Source: Batillaria attramentaria
Taxonomy: Eukaryota > Mollusca > Gastropoda > Batillariidae
Length of the DNA: 64,000 nucleotides
Assembly (NCBI GenBank): GCA_018292915.2
Contig: JACVVK020000314.1
Span: 233,501 to 297,500, forward strand
Direction: 5' to 3'
Below are positions 31,897 to 43,290 of the stretch, piece after piece (position 1 is the stretch's first letter; every line of letters starts with the position of its first letter). Made by a program: the position numbers and the translations under genes. The notes beneath the pieces were generated by a model. That model searched no databases. It saw nothing but the letters and a program-made list of their open reading frames with translations, and was not told where the DNA came from.

Positions 31897-32191
31897 GGAA
31901 CTGGAACAAAAACAACAGCAGCAACAACAATAAATGTCTAGCCGCCCCAGCTTATGCTGACTGACTATCTGTTGTGTGGGCCCCTTGAGATAACAACTAC
32001 TGTACTCAATGCACCCCCTGCGCATCTGAATGATAAAAGTCAGAGTAGGCGCGTCACTTGTCAGCTCAGGAGCCAAATGCAAACGTTGAACCGACAAGGT
32101 AATCAGGTGAATGGGCTACTTCGCGGTTGCCACAACAGGAGCGATTCCGTGTTCCAAGCTTGCATGCTGTTTGACTTTGTGGAGTCGTCTT
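31897..32191. other. Unassigned sequence
   Basis: Short CAGCAACAACAA stretch, otherwise nothing recognised. Confidence 0.35.
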
Positions 32192-32510
32192 CCAGAAAAT
32201 ACGACAGGATTTGGACTGACAAAACTGCTGTTCACAACTTACCTAAAAATGGCATTGATTTGGACAAATCCGAGGCTCACGTTTGCAGATTTCTGACTAC
32301 AGCTGTTTACCAGAAAATACGACAGGATTTGGACTGACAAAACTGCTGTTCACTACTGTACCTCAAAAAATGGCGTCGACTTGAAAAACTCCGTGGCTTA
32401 CATTTACACAGTTCTGTGTCGAGTTGTTTACGAAACTACGGGCTTACAGCTGAGGAAAATACTGCGAACTATTGTAGCTCAAAAACGGTACTTATTTGGA
32501 CAAACCCGAG
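32192..32510. repeat. Degenerate 118-bp tandem repeat, about 3 units
   Basis: CCAGAAAATACGACAGGATT then TGGACTGACAAAACTGCTGT recurs at 32192 and 32310. A more diverged third unit (GAGGAAAATACTGCGAAC) follows about 118 bp later. The open frame through it is not recognised. Confidence 0.75.
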
Positions 32511-32654
32511 ACCAGATGCCAAGCAACAGGAACTGAGGGGGTTTCGCGAATACATCGAAGAAGTCTCTTCAGCTGAAATATGGAAATACGTGTGTCTTTA
32601 TTGCCACCATTTTCATGCTCACAGTTCTGAGCTCACAGTTCTGAGCTGTTTTTA

Positions 32655-32755
32655 TCATCACACCACTAGACACCTGCACAGTGACAGCATCTGTAATGCT
32701 GGCACTGAGCCAACGCAAGCGTACTCGATGACGCGGCGACCGCACTGAGCGTTCC
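32655..32755 (+). repeat. Dispersed repeat of about 100 bp (copy 1)
   Basis: Matches the reverse complement of 45343-45440, sharing AGCGTACTCGATGACGCGGC preceded by AATGCTG(G/A)CACTGAGCCA. Confidence 0.75.
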
Positions 32756-33378
32756 AGTAGTATAACACCAGTGGCAGAATTTGTATGTTTGCCCGCACAC
32801 GCACAGCTTAAAGATCACTGTATCGCATTAAGAGCTGTGCTGATCATCAAGATAGCGTTCGAGCGTACAGGCGCACTCACGTACGAAACTTCCAAAACAT
32901 AAGCGGGCTTAGCCAAGATGGAATGAGCCCGTTTATCCTCTCGGTATTCTGGTCCTACACAGGAGTCGGTTCTGTATCAATAACGTACAACGAGTTCCAA
33001 ACAGACAGTTTGAAGTGACCATCAAACAGGTATAACTGTAGAGCTCCGAAATGCCGACACTTCAGTCTCCTTGACGCACTCTTTTTGATCTTGCCTATTT
33101 CCCACTACGATAGATAGGAGACCGAAAAAATAGACATCAAAGGCCAGGAGACAGCGGCCATTTTCCTTTCGCTTCAGGGTGCTTTGTGGATGCTGCAGAA
33201 GCCAGAAAACCAGTAGTGCCAGCATGGCGGCGACGACCCTGCGTATTCGGCAACAACCATACACAATTATCGGAACGAAAGACAGAGTAAAAAAACAGGA
33301 ATACCAACAGACTTCCACACCTTGTATTTCAGCTTGTATTAGATGTGGTTTCTGGGTAAAGTCGATACTTTTTTCCTC
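32756..33378. other. Unassigned sequence
   Basis: No gene or element recognised. Confidence 0.35.
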
Positions 33379-33381
33379 ACA

Positions 33382-33431
<50 letters not shown>
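33379..33431. repeat. (CA)n microsatellite
   Basis: About 52 bp of CA. Confidence 0.95.
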
Positions 33432-34440
33432 ATGATCAAAGCACAAGAGACAAACCGGATTACTTGGCTAAAAAACATCTTCGGGAGGCACTATCATTCA
33501 CACATTCATTGCCGGTGAGAAAGAGAGAGAGAGAGAGAGAGAGATGATCTTGGATGCTTGAATGCACAATGCAAGGGTGACTGGCCACTTGAAAAGACAT
33601 CTACTGCGCTCTTCCTCCTACCACATCCCACTCATGAGACGCTGCACCTTCATGCTAACTTATCGAACTCCAGATTACAACAAAAGTTATTTAAAAAATC
33701 TTTGTGATCTGAACATATCCAAAGCAGAAGGGGTTGAAGCCGGAGTACCCGAAGAGACCCCCCCCCCCCCCCCAACGAACGGCGAGTTTTTCGGGCTTTA
33801 AGCCGCGCAAGCACCAAAGACTAATTCACGGCTAAGTGTGCCTGCACTACGTGAATAAAAAACCAAAAATGTAATGTTGGACAAAGGATGCAAACCGGTC
33901 TACGGGGCAGTATAAACCTAGGACATGCAGGAGACGTTGCACCTTCGAGTGGCACAAATGTATAATCTTCGAAACTGACTGATAAATGAAAGAAGGTGGT
34001 GATGACCACGACATCATTGACTGCGCGGTTCCATACAATGACTACACGATCGTGAAGCCAGGACAAGTCAGAAAGACACCTGCGCCACCGGTGCGGTACG
34101 GCACAGTACAGCTTTCAAGCCCTCCGCAATCAATGCAAGCCGGGCTCTGTAAGAGCATCCCCAAAGCAGCGTGATCCGGTAAAGTAAGACAGCGACCAAC
34201 GTGTAAGACGGCGATTTGTCAAAAAGCAGACAGACACTGCCGCAATTTGCCGGGCAATGATGCGCCCGCCCCATGTCACCTGACAGGGATCAAGGGAGAT
34301 AACGCAAGCCTACAATCCGGATCAAGTTCTTCTTCAGTCCCCTTGGGTCCTTTATTGCGTGTTCAATAAACGGCGGACTTTGTTGTGCTGACATGCAGCT
34401 GAGCGCATCCAGGACCGAGGGTTGTCAGCTTGGTGTCCGC
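33432..34440. other. Mostly unassigned; possible SINE C fragment
   Basis: GCCGGAGTACCCGAAGAGAC at 33740-33759 matches the SINE C motif at 27465-27484 and is cut by poly-C (33760-33773). A GA run lies at 33522-33544. Nothing else is recognised. Confidence 0.4.
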
Positions 34441-34535
34441 GGACAGGCTAGTGCTGCAAGACTAGTGTTGCGAGGCTGGTCGTGCGAGGCTGGTGTTCCA
34501 AGGCTAGTGTTGCAAGGCTTGTGTTGCGATGTGCA
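34441..34535. repeat. About 15-bp degenerate tandem repeat
   Basis: Six variants around GTGTTGCGAGGCTG / AGTGTTGCAAGGCT. Confidence 0.75.
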
Positions 34536-34569
34536 GTGTTTCTTACTTACTGAACGTAAACAGCCGAGC

Positions 34570-34724
34570 TGACCCTTCGCACCAAGCGGTTGTAAAGTGT
34601 TGATGCGTGTGATTCACGTGAGCGTGTGTGTTGGGTTCAGTTCGCAGCACTTAGAGCCGAGAAATTGGGCAAAGCGCCTGTATAGTACCTATCATTATAA
34701 TTATCACTATTATTATCATTATCA
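34570..34724 (+). mobile_element. SINE family C, 3' part
   Basis: Reverse complement of the C motifs: TGACCCTTCGCACCA, GTGATTCACGTGAGCGTGTG, TGTTGGGTTCAGTTCGCAG, then an ATT/ATC-rich tail. The SINE A at 34739 inserted right at its tail. Confidence 0.75.
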
Positions 34725-34738
34725 CCAACAAGCATGGT

Positions 34739-34909
34739 GGGGAGCCAGGGTGGCCGAATGGCAGAGCGTTGGACTTCTAATGCTCGGGCCGTGAGTTCGT
34801 ATCCCGGCTGGAGCCAAATATTTGTGCTGGCTTTTTCATCGTTGCCCAGTCTTTGATATCATCCGTATGTGGTGGAAAAGGACGTTAAACCCACAAACAT
34901 CCCACCCAC
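34739..34909 (+). mobile_element. SINE family A, full length, 14-bp target-site duplication
   Basis: CCAACAAGCATGGT is repeated exactly at 34725-34738 and 34910-34923, which defines the element's ends: GGGGAGCC-like start and ACCCAC tail. The head contains GTTGGACTTCTAATG, matching the anticodon arm of tRNA-Arg(TCT), and GAGTTCGTATCCC (B box). It is the best reference copy of the family, about 171 bp. Confidence 0.95.
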
Positions 34910-35357
34910 CCAACAAGCATGGTAGGAAAGTGTCTGTCCGTGGCAACTCCCCTCTGCTGCAACAAAGCGCATCATAAAACTGACAATACTGACGAGAAAT
35001 CCTCAGACAACATTCTTTTCCCAGTCAAAGTAAATCCAAAATTAGATGCAGAACCAAAAACTTCATCAACCGGCCGGTTTACATCGGAAATTTCAGGCTT
35101 GGAGCTATGTTTGTTATGAATTGTCAGAGTGACGTCCCCTGAAGAAGTCATTAGTAATGTCCGCGTTAGATGTCTTGGAGATTTCAGTGATGATTAATTT
35201 AATTTTTCTGTCGACCTCTGCAAGGTCGCCATGTCATGGTAGGGACTTTAAGTTGTCACCATTTAATTTCCACCCTAAAATGCCACCGGGCCGACACCCA
35301 GTCAAAAACCGCGCCACTCAAAAATGTATGAAACCGCGATTTTGACTGGAGCCTAGC

Positions 35358-35409
35358 CTTATGTGGTGGAAAAGGACGTTAAACTCCCAAACACCCACCC
35401 ACCCCCACC
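35358..35409 (+). mobile_element. SINE family A, 52-bp 3' fragment with 12-bp target-site duplication
   Basis: Only CTTATGTGGTGGAAAAGGAC and the rest of the tail were inserted. CTGGAGCCTAGC flanks it exactly at 35346-35357 and 35410-35421. It shows that the 3' end alone suffices once reverse transcription starts. Confidence 0.93.
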
Positions 35410-35421
35410 CTGGAGCCTAGC

Positions 35422-36016
35422 GAGAGTCACGATGAAATGGACTAACATGACAGATGCATTTATAACTGCGGAACATGAGCGGAATCCGGTTTGACAAATT
35501 AGGTCTCGTACTGGACTTCGCTGTTTGCGTAACTCTGTCAATATCGTTCGCGAACACGCTGGGAACTGCTGTTACGAAATGCGAACACGAACATGGGATA
35601 ACGCTAACACGCTGCACGATCTCCCAATCCGAAGTCAACAGCTCCCTCTCTCCTGCTGTCAATAAACAGCCCACGCACCTTCCACACACACTGCATCATT
35701 GTTGAAAAGGACAAAGCCCTTGGATGACACATCATCGACCGCTTTCAAAATCAAAGCAGAGGCTTAAGAGATGACACTGACCGACTAGTGTGACCTAACA
35801 AAAATAGAAGAAAGAAGAAAAAAGAAGTCACTTGGGCCTTGGTACGCGGAAACCTGCTCTATAAACACGTACGTGTTCTTGATAATAATCGATTTTCAAT
35901 TGCTACTAAATAATGCTCCGGCATGGTTCGTGACAGTCTCATGATCCAGGTACGATAGCTCTGAGTCAGTGCCTGCGCACTCAGCGATTCCTGTGAAAAC
36001 TGACGCTAACCTGGCA
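35422..36016. other. Unassigned sequence
   Basis: No gene or repeat recognised. Confidence 0.35.

Positions 36017-36091
<75 letters not shown>
36017..36091. repeat. (GT)n(GA)n microsatellite
   Basis: GT run of about 44 bp followed by GA of about 30 bp. Confidence 0.95.
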
Positions 36092-36094
<3 letters not shown>

Positions 36095-36304
36095 ATACTT
36101 TAACATGAGACGGACGACCGACGGGAAATTTACTGGCCCCCGCCTTCCAGCAGAACCTGTCAGAATATTGGCAGTCCCACTACCATTGTACTGTTACATG
36201 TACCTACTTCGTTTCCCAACACAGATTTATGCAACAATAGCTAAGGAGGGTTATAAGCTCATCTGGCTGTGTGCAACAAGCGCACGTAAATACTTCACAA
36301 CACC

Positions 36305-36479
36305 AGGCACTCGTAGGTTGTCAAGATTTAAAAATTAAATCGTATTTTCAAGTTTTCAGTAGCAGAGTATTTGACTATCCTGATCTTAATAATCAGTAAT
36401 TGAGACGTGGGGTTTGCGATGGGCATATTGCACTTGAAAATACGATTCAGTAAACTGACTTGACAATCTACGAGTACCT
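36305..36479. repeat. Foldback sequence with two paired segments
   Basis: 36305-36325 pairs with 36459-36479 (19 of 21), and 36337-36352 with 36433-36447 (15 exact). Unpaired 11-nt stretches lie between the stems. No coding content. Confidence 0.7.
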
Positions 36480-38089
36480 GTGTTGGAAACAGGGCTGTTA
36501 ACATCGACACGTTCTAAACGAACACATGAAGCAGGTTTCATCGCGAGGCAAAGCGTAGGATCGAAAAGTAGACCTAGAAAGGCCATACAGCCGGGGAAAC
36601 TCATCCCTGAAAACAGAGATGCCGCAATTTGCCCACGCAGTCAGTACCTGGGCCCTAGCAATGTCTGGCGAAGAGCTGTTGACATTTACAGCAAGATTTC
36701 TGAGGCCTCATTTCGGCCCCCATCTTCCTGCCTCTAGCCGGGCGGCCCAGGAAATTGGTCGTTCCCACTATTCTCGGAGCATGGCGGACAGGCAGCTCAA
36801 ATACGGTTGGCGGAATCTGGGACAAGGGCTGGTCAAGACCCAGTAGCACCGTACTAGTACGCCACTGGTCGGTCAATTGGTAGGTACCAAGATCTTTCAA
36901 AGGGGTGAGTATTCATACTGTGTTATCTAGATGACAAATGAATTTTGGGAGTCTTTATATGCCTATTTATTGTCTTTAACGTTTAAAAACGAACCTAAAG
37001 AACAATGTCTGAAGTGAAGTGAAGAGAAAAATAAGGGAAACATCGGCAAAGGTGGGGAGTGGGGGGGGGGGGTAGGGGGCGGGGGCGGGGTGTACTTCTA
37101 CTGGAAGCTGTCTCTACGTGGAAGTGTAAGATTTCCAAGAGCATTTCTCCTCTGTCAGGAATGGCCCCTTTCGCTCTCAACACTAAGGAAGTCCATTTCC
37201 TCTATAAAACAGAAACCAGCAAGGCAAGCATAACAAGCAAGAATAACACTGCCAAGCTCCTGTCTGCCAGATTTCTCCCACCATAATGAGGACCACTTCC
37301 CTGACTCTGCATGAAAAAGGTCTGGTAATGTCGACAGCACGTTGCACAAGATAGCGGACGGAGGTGTATTTTGACTGCACACCTTTCTGCTTTGGTTTCA
37401 TGCACGCGAGCCGGCTGGTTTGCACCGGAGGTTCATGCGATGCTGACACATGCACACCTTTTTGTTTTCGCTGAGTGCACGGCGAGAAGGCCATTTTGCA
37501 GAAGAGCCCCGCGATGCGCTGGCACGATGATTATGCGGCACAACAGCCACCACCTCGTCAATGCAGACAAGAGCTTGCACGTCCTGTCGAGTCCTTCCGG
37601 AGAGAGAGAGAAAGGAAGGTGCAGGGAACTATCTTCGCGCTCGTTTTTTGATGCGCTGGGGGAAAACAACATGCTGTGCACTTCATTGTGTAACCCGCCC
37701 ACTCTTTCCGATGCGTTCGGGAGAGGCAACTCACTTGCTACTTCTCCTCGGCCTCTTGAGAACGGTTCTTTGCTTGTCTTGTAATTACCCAACTCAACGT
37801 GCAGGTTGTTTGAAATATTATGGGGGCGACCGGCCGGGGGAATCGCGAAACTCAGTTCACGTGCATGTGTTACAGCGAAACCTGTTTAAGTGGCCACCTG
37901 TTTGTAGCAGCACCCTGTCTAAGGAGGCAGGCACAATTTCAGGCCACTGGTCTTCTGTTAGAAAATTGGCCCTGTGTAAATGTGGTCACTTTTCAAGGTC
38001 ACTCGGGAGATCATTTTAGACAGGTTTACAGTGAAGGGTTGTAGTCCCGTCTTATTAGTGGCGTATTTAATGAGAGCATGGTAATTCGG

Positions 38090-38092
<3 letters not shown>
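36480..38092. other. Unassigned sequence with several open frames
   Basis: Open frames of 60-150 codons overlap on both strands (for example 37371-37784 and 37561-38019), none recognised. G-rich tract at 37060-37090. The GTTTAAGTGGCCACCTGTTT stretch at 37885-37904 resembles a repeat but has no second copy here. Confidence 0.35.
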
Positions 38093-38151
<59 letters not shown>

Positions 38152-38215
38152 GTGGGTGCGTGTGTGTGTGTGCGCGTGTGCGTGTGGGTGTGGGCGTGCG
38201 TGTGTGGGTGCGTGT
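38093..38215. repeat. (GT)n with GC/GG variants
   Basis: About 120 bp, pure at first, then variant (GTGCG, GTGGG). Confidence 0.95.
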
Positions 38216-38289
38216 TATCTTTGTGATATTACATATTTAACTATTGGGACATGTTATATTGTGTATGTGGTTGTTGTCTGTTTTTACGC

Positions 38290-38345
38290 CACAACCGAAT
38301 TGCCTCCTCTTGAGGACAATAAAGAATTATAATCTAATTGAAATT
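38290..38345 (+). mobile_element. Possible retroposon 3' end
   Basis: TTGAGGACAATAAAGAATTA then TAATCTAATTGAAAT resembles the AATAAAG ends at 8535 and 47408. Confidence 0.35.
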
Positions 38346-38471
38346 TATTTTCAGGTTTGATTGCACTGACTCTGATGACTGACTCGGCTTAGTAAAAACG
38401 TTACTGGCCATGTAGTGCTTAAGGAAGCATTACTACCGACTGAGGATTAACAACAAAAACAACACCAACAC

Positions 38472-38522
<51 letters not shown>

Positions 38523-39034
38523 TGTATAGATCTCCATCATGTCCTATTCTGCTGCAGTTTTCACGAACACTTGATGGTTTTATTTCAGTTATCGCTGATA
38601 CTACCTGGCACCGAGAAAATGGAATGTATCAGCGTCGCTTTCACTGCTGTCGTTGAAACTGTTCGTGGTTAAATGTGTGACGTAAGAAAAGGTTTATCAC
38701 ATGGGTATTGACCAGCTATACACTATATAAGCAACATCATTCAGTCAAGCGGGTTAAAAACTGCATGATGCTTCTCTTCTAATCAAACTCACAATAACAG
38801 CAGAACACTGTCTTTATGTCACGACTGCTATAAAATTGCACGACTGCGATAAAACCCGATGTCCCCAGCCACTCTTGTAGCAGGGACGCTCAGCAGTAAA
38901 GTCTCAATATGGCAGCCGTACAGCATCGACTGGAAAAACAATTCATCGAATGCGCTGAATCTGTGCACGAGAATCAGTCCCCTTGTACTGGAACTAAGAC
39001 TCAGACAGTCTAGTCACTTTTCATGCATCAGACC
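38346..39034. other. Unassigned sequence with (CTA)n
   Basis: A CTA trinucleotide run at 38472-38522 is the only structure recognised. Confidence 0.5.
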
Positions 39035-39319
39035 CCAGGGCCCGTATGTAAAACTCGAGGTTAATTTAACCCACGGCTACGGGCCTCACCCGGACTAGGA
39101 CAAAAGAAACCCCCCAAACAAAATTTAATTAAAAAGTAAGCTAAGAAAGAAAGACAAAAATCCTTCTATAACGGCATAGGTACCTTGCTGAAATGGACCC
39201 GCTTCCTGATTTAAAACAAAAAACAACAGAAAATTTAACCCTAGAGCTAGTTTAATTCGAGGTTAGACTTTAACCCGAGGCTAAACTCCCTAACCCCGAC
39301 TTTTACATGCGGGCCCTGG
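39035..39319. mobile_element. TIR element (GGGCCCGTATGTAAAA family), copy 3
   Basis: CCAGGGCCCGTATGTAAAAC at the left and TTTTACATGCGGGCCCTGG at the right; body as in copies 4 and 5. Confidence 0.85.
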
Positions 39320-40116
39320 TCAAGAAACACCCAGCTGGTACAGCACGATAATTAGCCAGCAGAGCGAAATAAAATAAAAAATAAAAAAAAAGTTCGCGAA
39401 CTGGGCTTCTCAAGAAAGTGGGCCGAACGTGGACGCTACCGCCAGAAAATCGACTGTTCTTGTTTACACTCGTGGGACTCGCGCGGTAATGGGGTATACG
39501 CCCCTGACACCTATTCGTCGTGGAATAAAAGAGGACGATCGATGATTGTCCGTAGATAGTAGCATAACTTAATTCCTGCTCTCCGAACCCAAATTCCCTG
39601 CCCAGGGGCGGGGGTGGGGGAGGCATGGAGCTGCATGTAGGGTGTTAGCATAACCCGAGAGTCAATTGCAGGGTCTGTGCCGTTTGTAGCACTCGTACGA
39701 CCTGGGTTTGATTTGGTCTATTCACACGGGAGGCGTACGAATAGTCAGGGCAAACAGTCCATTCGCGGCCTGGTCCTGCATCACGTAGTTGTTCGCCTCA
39801 AGACGTTTTCGGATGGAGCGAACAAGGGACAAGGAACACAGCAGACGTTATGTTATAAATTTGTAACTATGTACTCATGCTTGAATATGCGAACCATGCG
39901 TTTTCAACGTCAGTTTGATGTTTAGTTTAAGCCACAATAGTTACTGGTAATACAAGTCACTCTCGTCTCTTTCAACTTTGAATATTCGGGTGGAAGAAAC
40001 AACGGATCACAGTATACGTTATATGTATATAAATTTGTTTGTTTCCTCCTTGACAGAGTCTAGCGCAACCCTGTGGATTTTTTTTTTTCGTTGTTGTGAG
40101 TGCACATAGACCGTCT

Positions 40117-40168
<52 letters not shown>

Positions 40169-40442
40169 GAACATAAGCGGTGCCGCTTGTTTATGCTCAC
40201 TATCTGTTTACTTGAACGACTTGTCAGTATTGCAATAAACCTGTTTAAACTAAATTTGTATGTACTCATGCCTGCAGTGCTGGAAGCGAACCATAACTGA
40301 ACATTCTCTGCGTTAGTTTGATGTTCAGATTAAAGCACAACTCTGCCAGTGTTTCTTGGTTTGAACTAAACGGAAAAAAACAGGCATTTCTGTTCGCCCT
40401 ACCAGGTTACTGACTTTTACAAGTAAAGATCTACATGAACTA
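39320..40442. other. Unassigned sequence
   Basis: CT run at 40113-40166. Two diverged stretches share ATGTACTCATGC(T/C)TG and AACGTCAGTTTGATGTT-like text (39868-39922 and 40260-40330), suggesting an old duplication. No gene. Confidence 0.4.
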
Positions 40443-40460
40443 CACGCATTCTCTCACACA

Positions 40461-40624
40461 GCCGAGGTGGCCGAATGGTAGAGCGTTGGACTTCTAATGC
40501 TCGGTCGTGAGTTCGTATCCCGGCTGGAGCCAAATATTTGTGCTGGCTTTATCGTCGTTGCCCCGTCTTTGATATCACCCTATGTGGTGGAAAAGGACGT
40601 TAAACCCCAAAACACCCACCCACC
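40461..40624 (+). mobile_element. SINE family A nested in SINE C, 10-bp target-site duplication
   Basis: CTCTCACACA at 40451-40460 and 40625-40634 flanks the insert. The intact SINE C at 17600 reads ATTCTCTCACACACTGGACA without interruption, which is the empty site and sets the order of events: C first, A later. Confidence 0.93.
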
Positions 40625-40747
40625 CTCTCACACACTAGACATTGACTCCTTAAAATTACGTGGTGTGAAGGGTCAGCTCAGCATTTTAAGTTTCCGAATT
40701 TAGATTTGTATTTATGTCAAATTTTGTGGGCTTAACACTAATTTTCA

Positions 40748-40799
40748 AAAAAAAAAAAAAAAAAAACAAGGCGCGGGGGGGGGGGGGGGGGGGGGGGGG
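40748..40799. repeat. Poly-A then poly-G tract
   Basis: About 18 A and 23 G within SINE C; open frames through it are artefacts. Confidence 0.9.
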
Positions 40800-41325
40800 T
40801 ATACCCACAGAGAACACCCGACGTGAACAGTGCCACGTACGAGAAGGAAACAGTCTTTGCCCCGAGCGGGACTCAAACCTGTCCTCTCGCATTGGTGACG
40901 AAGTCTGTTCACCACTAGACCACCGACAGCTCTCATCCGCCGCGCTCATATAAGCTTCACTCTTGAAGCATGAACATCATTCCATTCTGACGCAGACGTA
41001 TAGGTCCAGAGGTTTTTATAGGCATGCGTCTCTCACCCTTTCTCGCCAACACTGCCGCTCAATCAGGTTGTCGTGTATCACAGTGGATCAATTAACTTTT
41101 TGGCTCGCCTTGCCAAAACATTGACAGATAGAGACCTCAAGCCTAGCTGCGAGGGAGCCAGGCAGGCAGAAAACGGCTGTCTGTAGAGTTGAAGGGGGAC
41201 ATCGTGTAGCGTCCGTTCTGGGGCTAAGACCAGCAGAGGGAAGGGGAGGGGGAAGGGGGGGGGGCGGATCGGGGACGCACCAAAACCGAGAAATAATGGA
41301 ATCTTACGCAAGATCTATAGCGATG

Positions 41326-41356
41326 TGAGAGAGAGAGCGAGAGAGAGAGAGAGAGA
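41326..41356. repeat. (GA)n microsatellite
   Basis: Imperfect GA run of about 30 bp. Confidence 0.9.
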
Positions 41357-41401
41357 ACTTTATTTTCCAACGGAAGTGATTTAACCAAACAATGATTAGG
41401 A

Positions 41402-41501
<100 letters not shown>

Positions 41502-41819
41502 GAGACAGAGGGACAGAGAGAGAGCTGATCTGGCCGATGAGAAAAAAGAAAGACAAGTAATTATTTTTACTGATAAAGTTATATCATTATAGTTTACAGA
41601 CGCATGTCCATGACCCTAATTAAGGTACAAATCCACAGACTAAACTAAAGTGCATGTAAGTTGTGTCTGCACTTCAATTCGCCTGGACCACAACATACGC
41701 ATGGGCTTAATTTGAAAGACAGTAATTAAAAAGATAATAACAAATATATCTCGCTGTAACAGCAAAATTCTACAGCCGGTTTTGAGTGCAGCACTGAGAG
41801 ATGCAGACAAGAAGCCCTT

Positions 41820-41878
41820 TTAACTCTTCCTATAGGAAATCGTGTGTCCGAAATTGTGCTCCGTCGTCAAAGAGTTAA
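41820..41878. mobile_element. TTAA-flanked hairpin element, internally deleted copy
   Basis: TTAACTCT followed at once by TCCTATAGGAAATCGTGTGT and the right arm to GAGTTAA. It equals the 51843-51934 hairpin with almost all of one arm removed. Confidence 0.75.
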
Positions 41879-42056
41879 CTCGTAAACAATCCCACACACT
41901 CATCTTTTTCTTATCTCGACACGCGCACCTAGAGTGCAGCAGCGGCAGAATTTATGTGCCCCTACCTGTATACATCAAACGGCTTTATCGACTCTGGAGC
42001 TGTGATATTCCCCTACCTGCATGTACATGTGTGCTGTTCGGTTGCTGGGGGTAAGG

Positions 42057-42235
42057 GGGGGGGGGCAAAGTGCGAACTCAAGTCTTGGCTGCTTCCCCCC
42101 CCCCCTTTCCCATCTTAAGGTCTAAAGCCTTGTCAGATTTTTCACGCCCGTTTTAACGTCACTGTGAGGTCTGAAGCCTTGTCAGACTCCCTTCCAGCGT
42201 TTTCACGTGACTGTCAGATGTAAAGCCCTTATTTG
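42057..42235. repeat. G-run, C-run and about 57-bp degenerate duplication
   Basis: GGTCTAAAGCCTTGTCAGAT and GGTCTGAAGCCTTGTCAGAC are 50-60 bp apart, each followed by a TTTTCACG motif; a third partial copy (CAGATGTAAAGCCC) follows. Confidence 0.6.
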
Positions 42236-42462
42236 TCATAGTCCCCGCCCCCTTTTTAACGGCATGAAATTGCCTGAACCAGAATGGGTGAACGCTGACG
42301 TCAGGTATTAATGTTGTTGTTAACATTATGCGTGTAACCGACAGTGCGATAACTTTGATGTTGGCGGATCTTTTCTAAAAGCACTCGTGATGTCAGCTTG
42401 ATGAATATAGTACCAAATGATCTTTGGGATTGGAAAATATTTTTTTTGTTTTTTTGTTCGTG

Positions 42463-42465
<3 letters not shown>

Positions 42466-42546
<81 letters not shown>

Positions 42547-42595
42547 ATTTATTTATCTTATTTTATTTATTTATTTATTTATTTATTTAAATAAA
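42466..42595. repeat. (GT)n then (TTTA)n microsatellite
   Basis: GT of about 79 bp followed by ATTT repeats. Confidence 0.95.
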
Positions 42596-43132
42596 ATTAT
42601 GACATTTCTGTAATATGCAAAAGACTTACAGAAGACAAATTTTGCTTTGCTGCTCAGTCTGTCTGTGTAAGGCTGAAACTGTGCATTTGTCTGAGTGATA
42701 TGACGCTGATACGATATACAGACACAGCACCAAACCACCTCCAAACAATTAGTGAGCCTGGCTATGTCGGACGGTGGGGGTGTAAGTCCTAACAGTACTA
42801 CTCGCGCTGCTTTAAGCCCGGAAAACTCACTCTCTCACTCACCAACAGTACAACTGTTACACTGCGCAGACGACACGGAAAAGCCATCTACCGAACACGC
42901 TGGGTCACACACGCGAAAGCATGGCCATTGTCCACCTCCATATGATTATCTGTCAGTCTAATTGTGCACGCATCCCCGCTCGTTCCGACTAAAGCCCTGG
43001 CGTGCAGGCCTTGGGAAAGAGAGAGGAATCCAATCAGAGGCTGCCCCTACCTCACGCTGTACTCTCACCATCCACAGTGGGAGCACATGCCTACGAGTTG
43101 AAGAACTCGACAGTTGGCTGGATGGTTAGTTT

Positions 43133-43290
43133 GTTTTGTGTGTCTAGCGTCCTTTTCCGCCAGGTATAAGGGTGATGTTACAACGGGATAACAAAGGAAA
43201 CGACAGGACACAGTTTGGGACTCTAGGCGGAAATCAAATCCTTGACCAGAGCATTGGTAATACAATGTCCTACTAGCGACTGGGTCCCCT
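43133..43290 (-). mobile_element. SINE family A, old diverged copy
   Basis: GCGTCCTTTTCCGCCAGGTA, AAGGGTGATGTTACAACGGG, and CCAGAGCATTGGTAATACAA are recognisable SINE A positions with many substitutions. Confidence 0.6.

Larger units (their letters stand above)
40443..40935 (-). mobile_element. SINE family C, near full length, disrupted by a SINE A
   Basis: On the - strand it begins with a tRNA-like head: GTGGTCTAGTGGTGAACAG (A box) and GGTTTGAGTCCCGCT (B box). It then passes CGGGTGTTCTCT, poly-C/poly-T tracts and the shared GCTGACCCTTCACACCACGT region, and ends at 40443. The head gives the family's origin, missing in the other copies. The SINE A at 40461-40624 splits its 3' part. Confidence 0.78.

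Noticed and set aside
34270..34400. A second LTR-like segment (AATAAA with GT-rich downstream)
   Set aside because: TGT...ACA borders and a target-site duplication could not be found.
37371..38019. Overlapping frames of 137 and 152 codons
   Set aside because: Competing frames lie on both strands, with no conserved motif and a GC-rich local composition that favours chance open frames.
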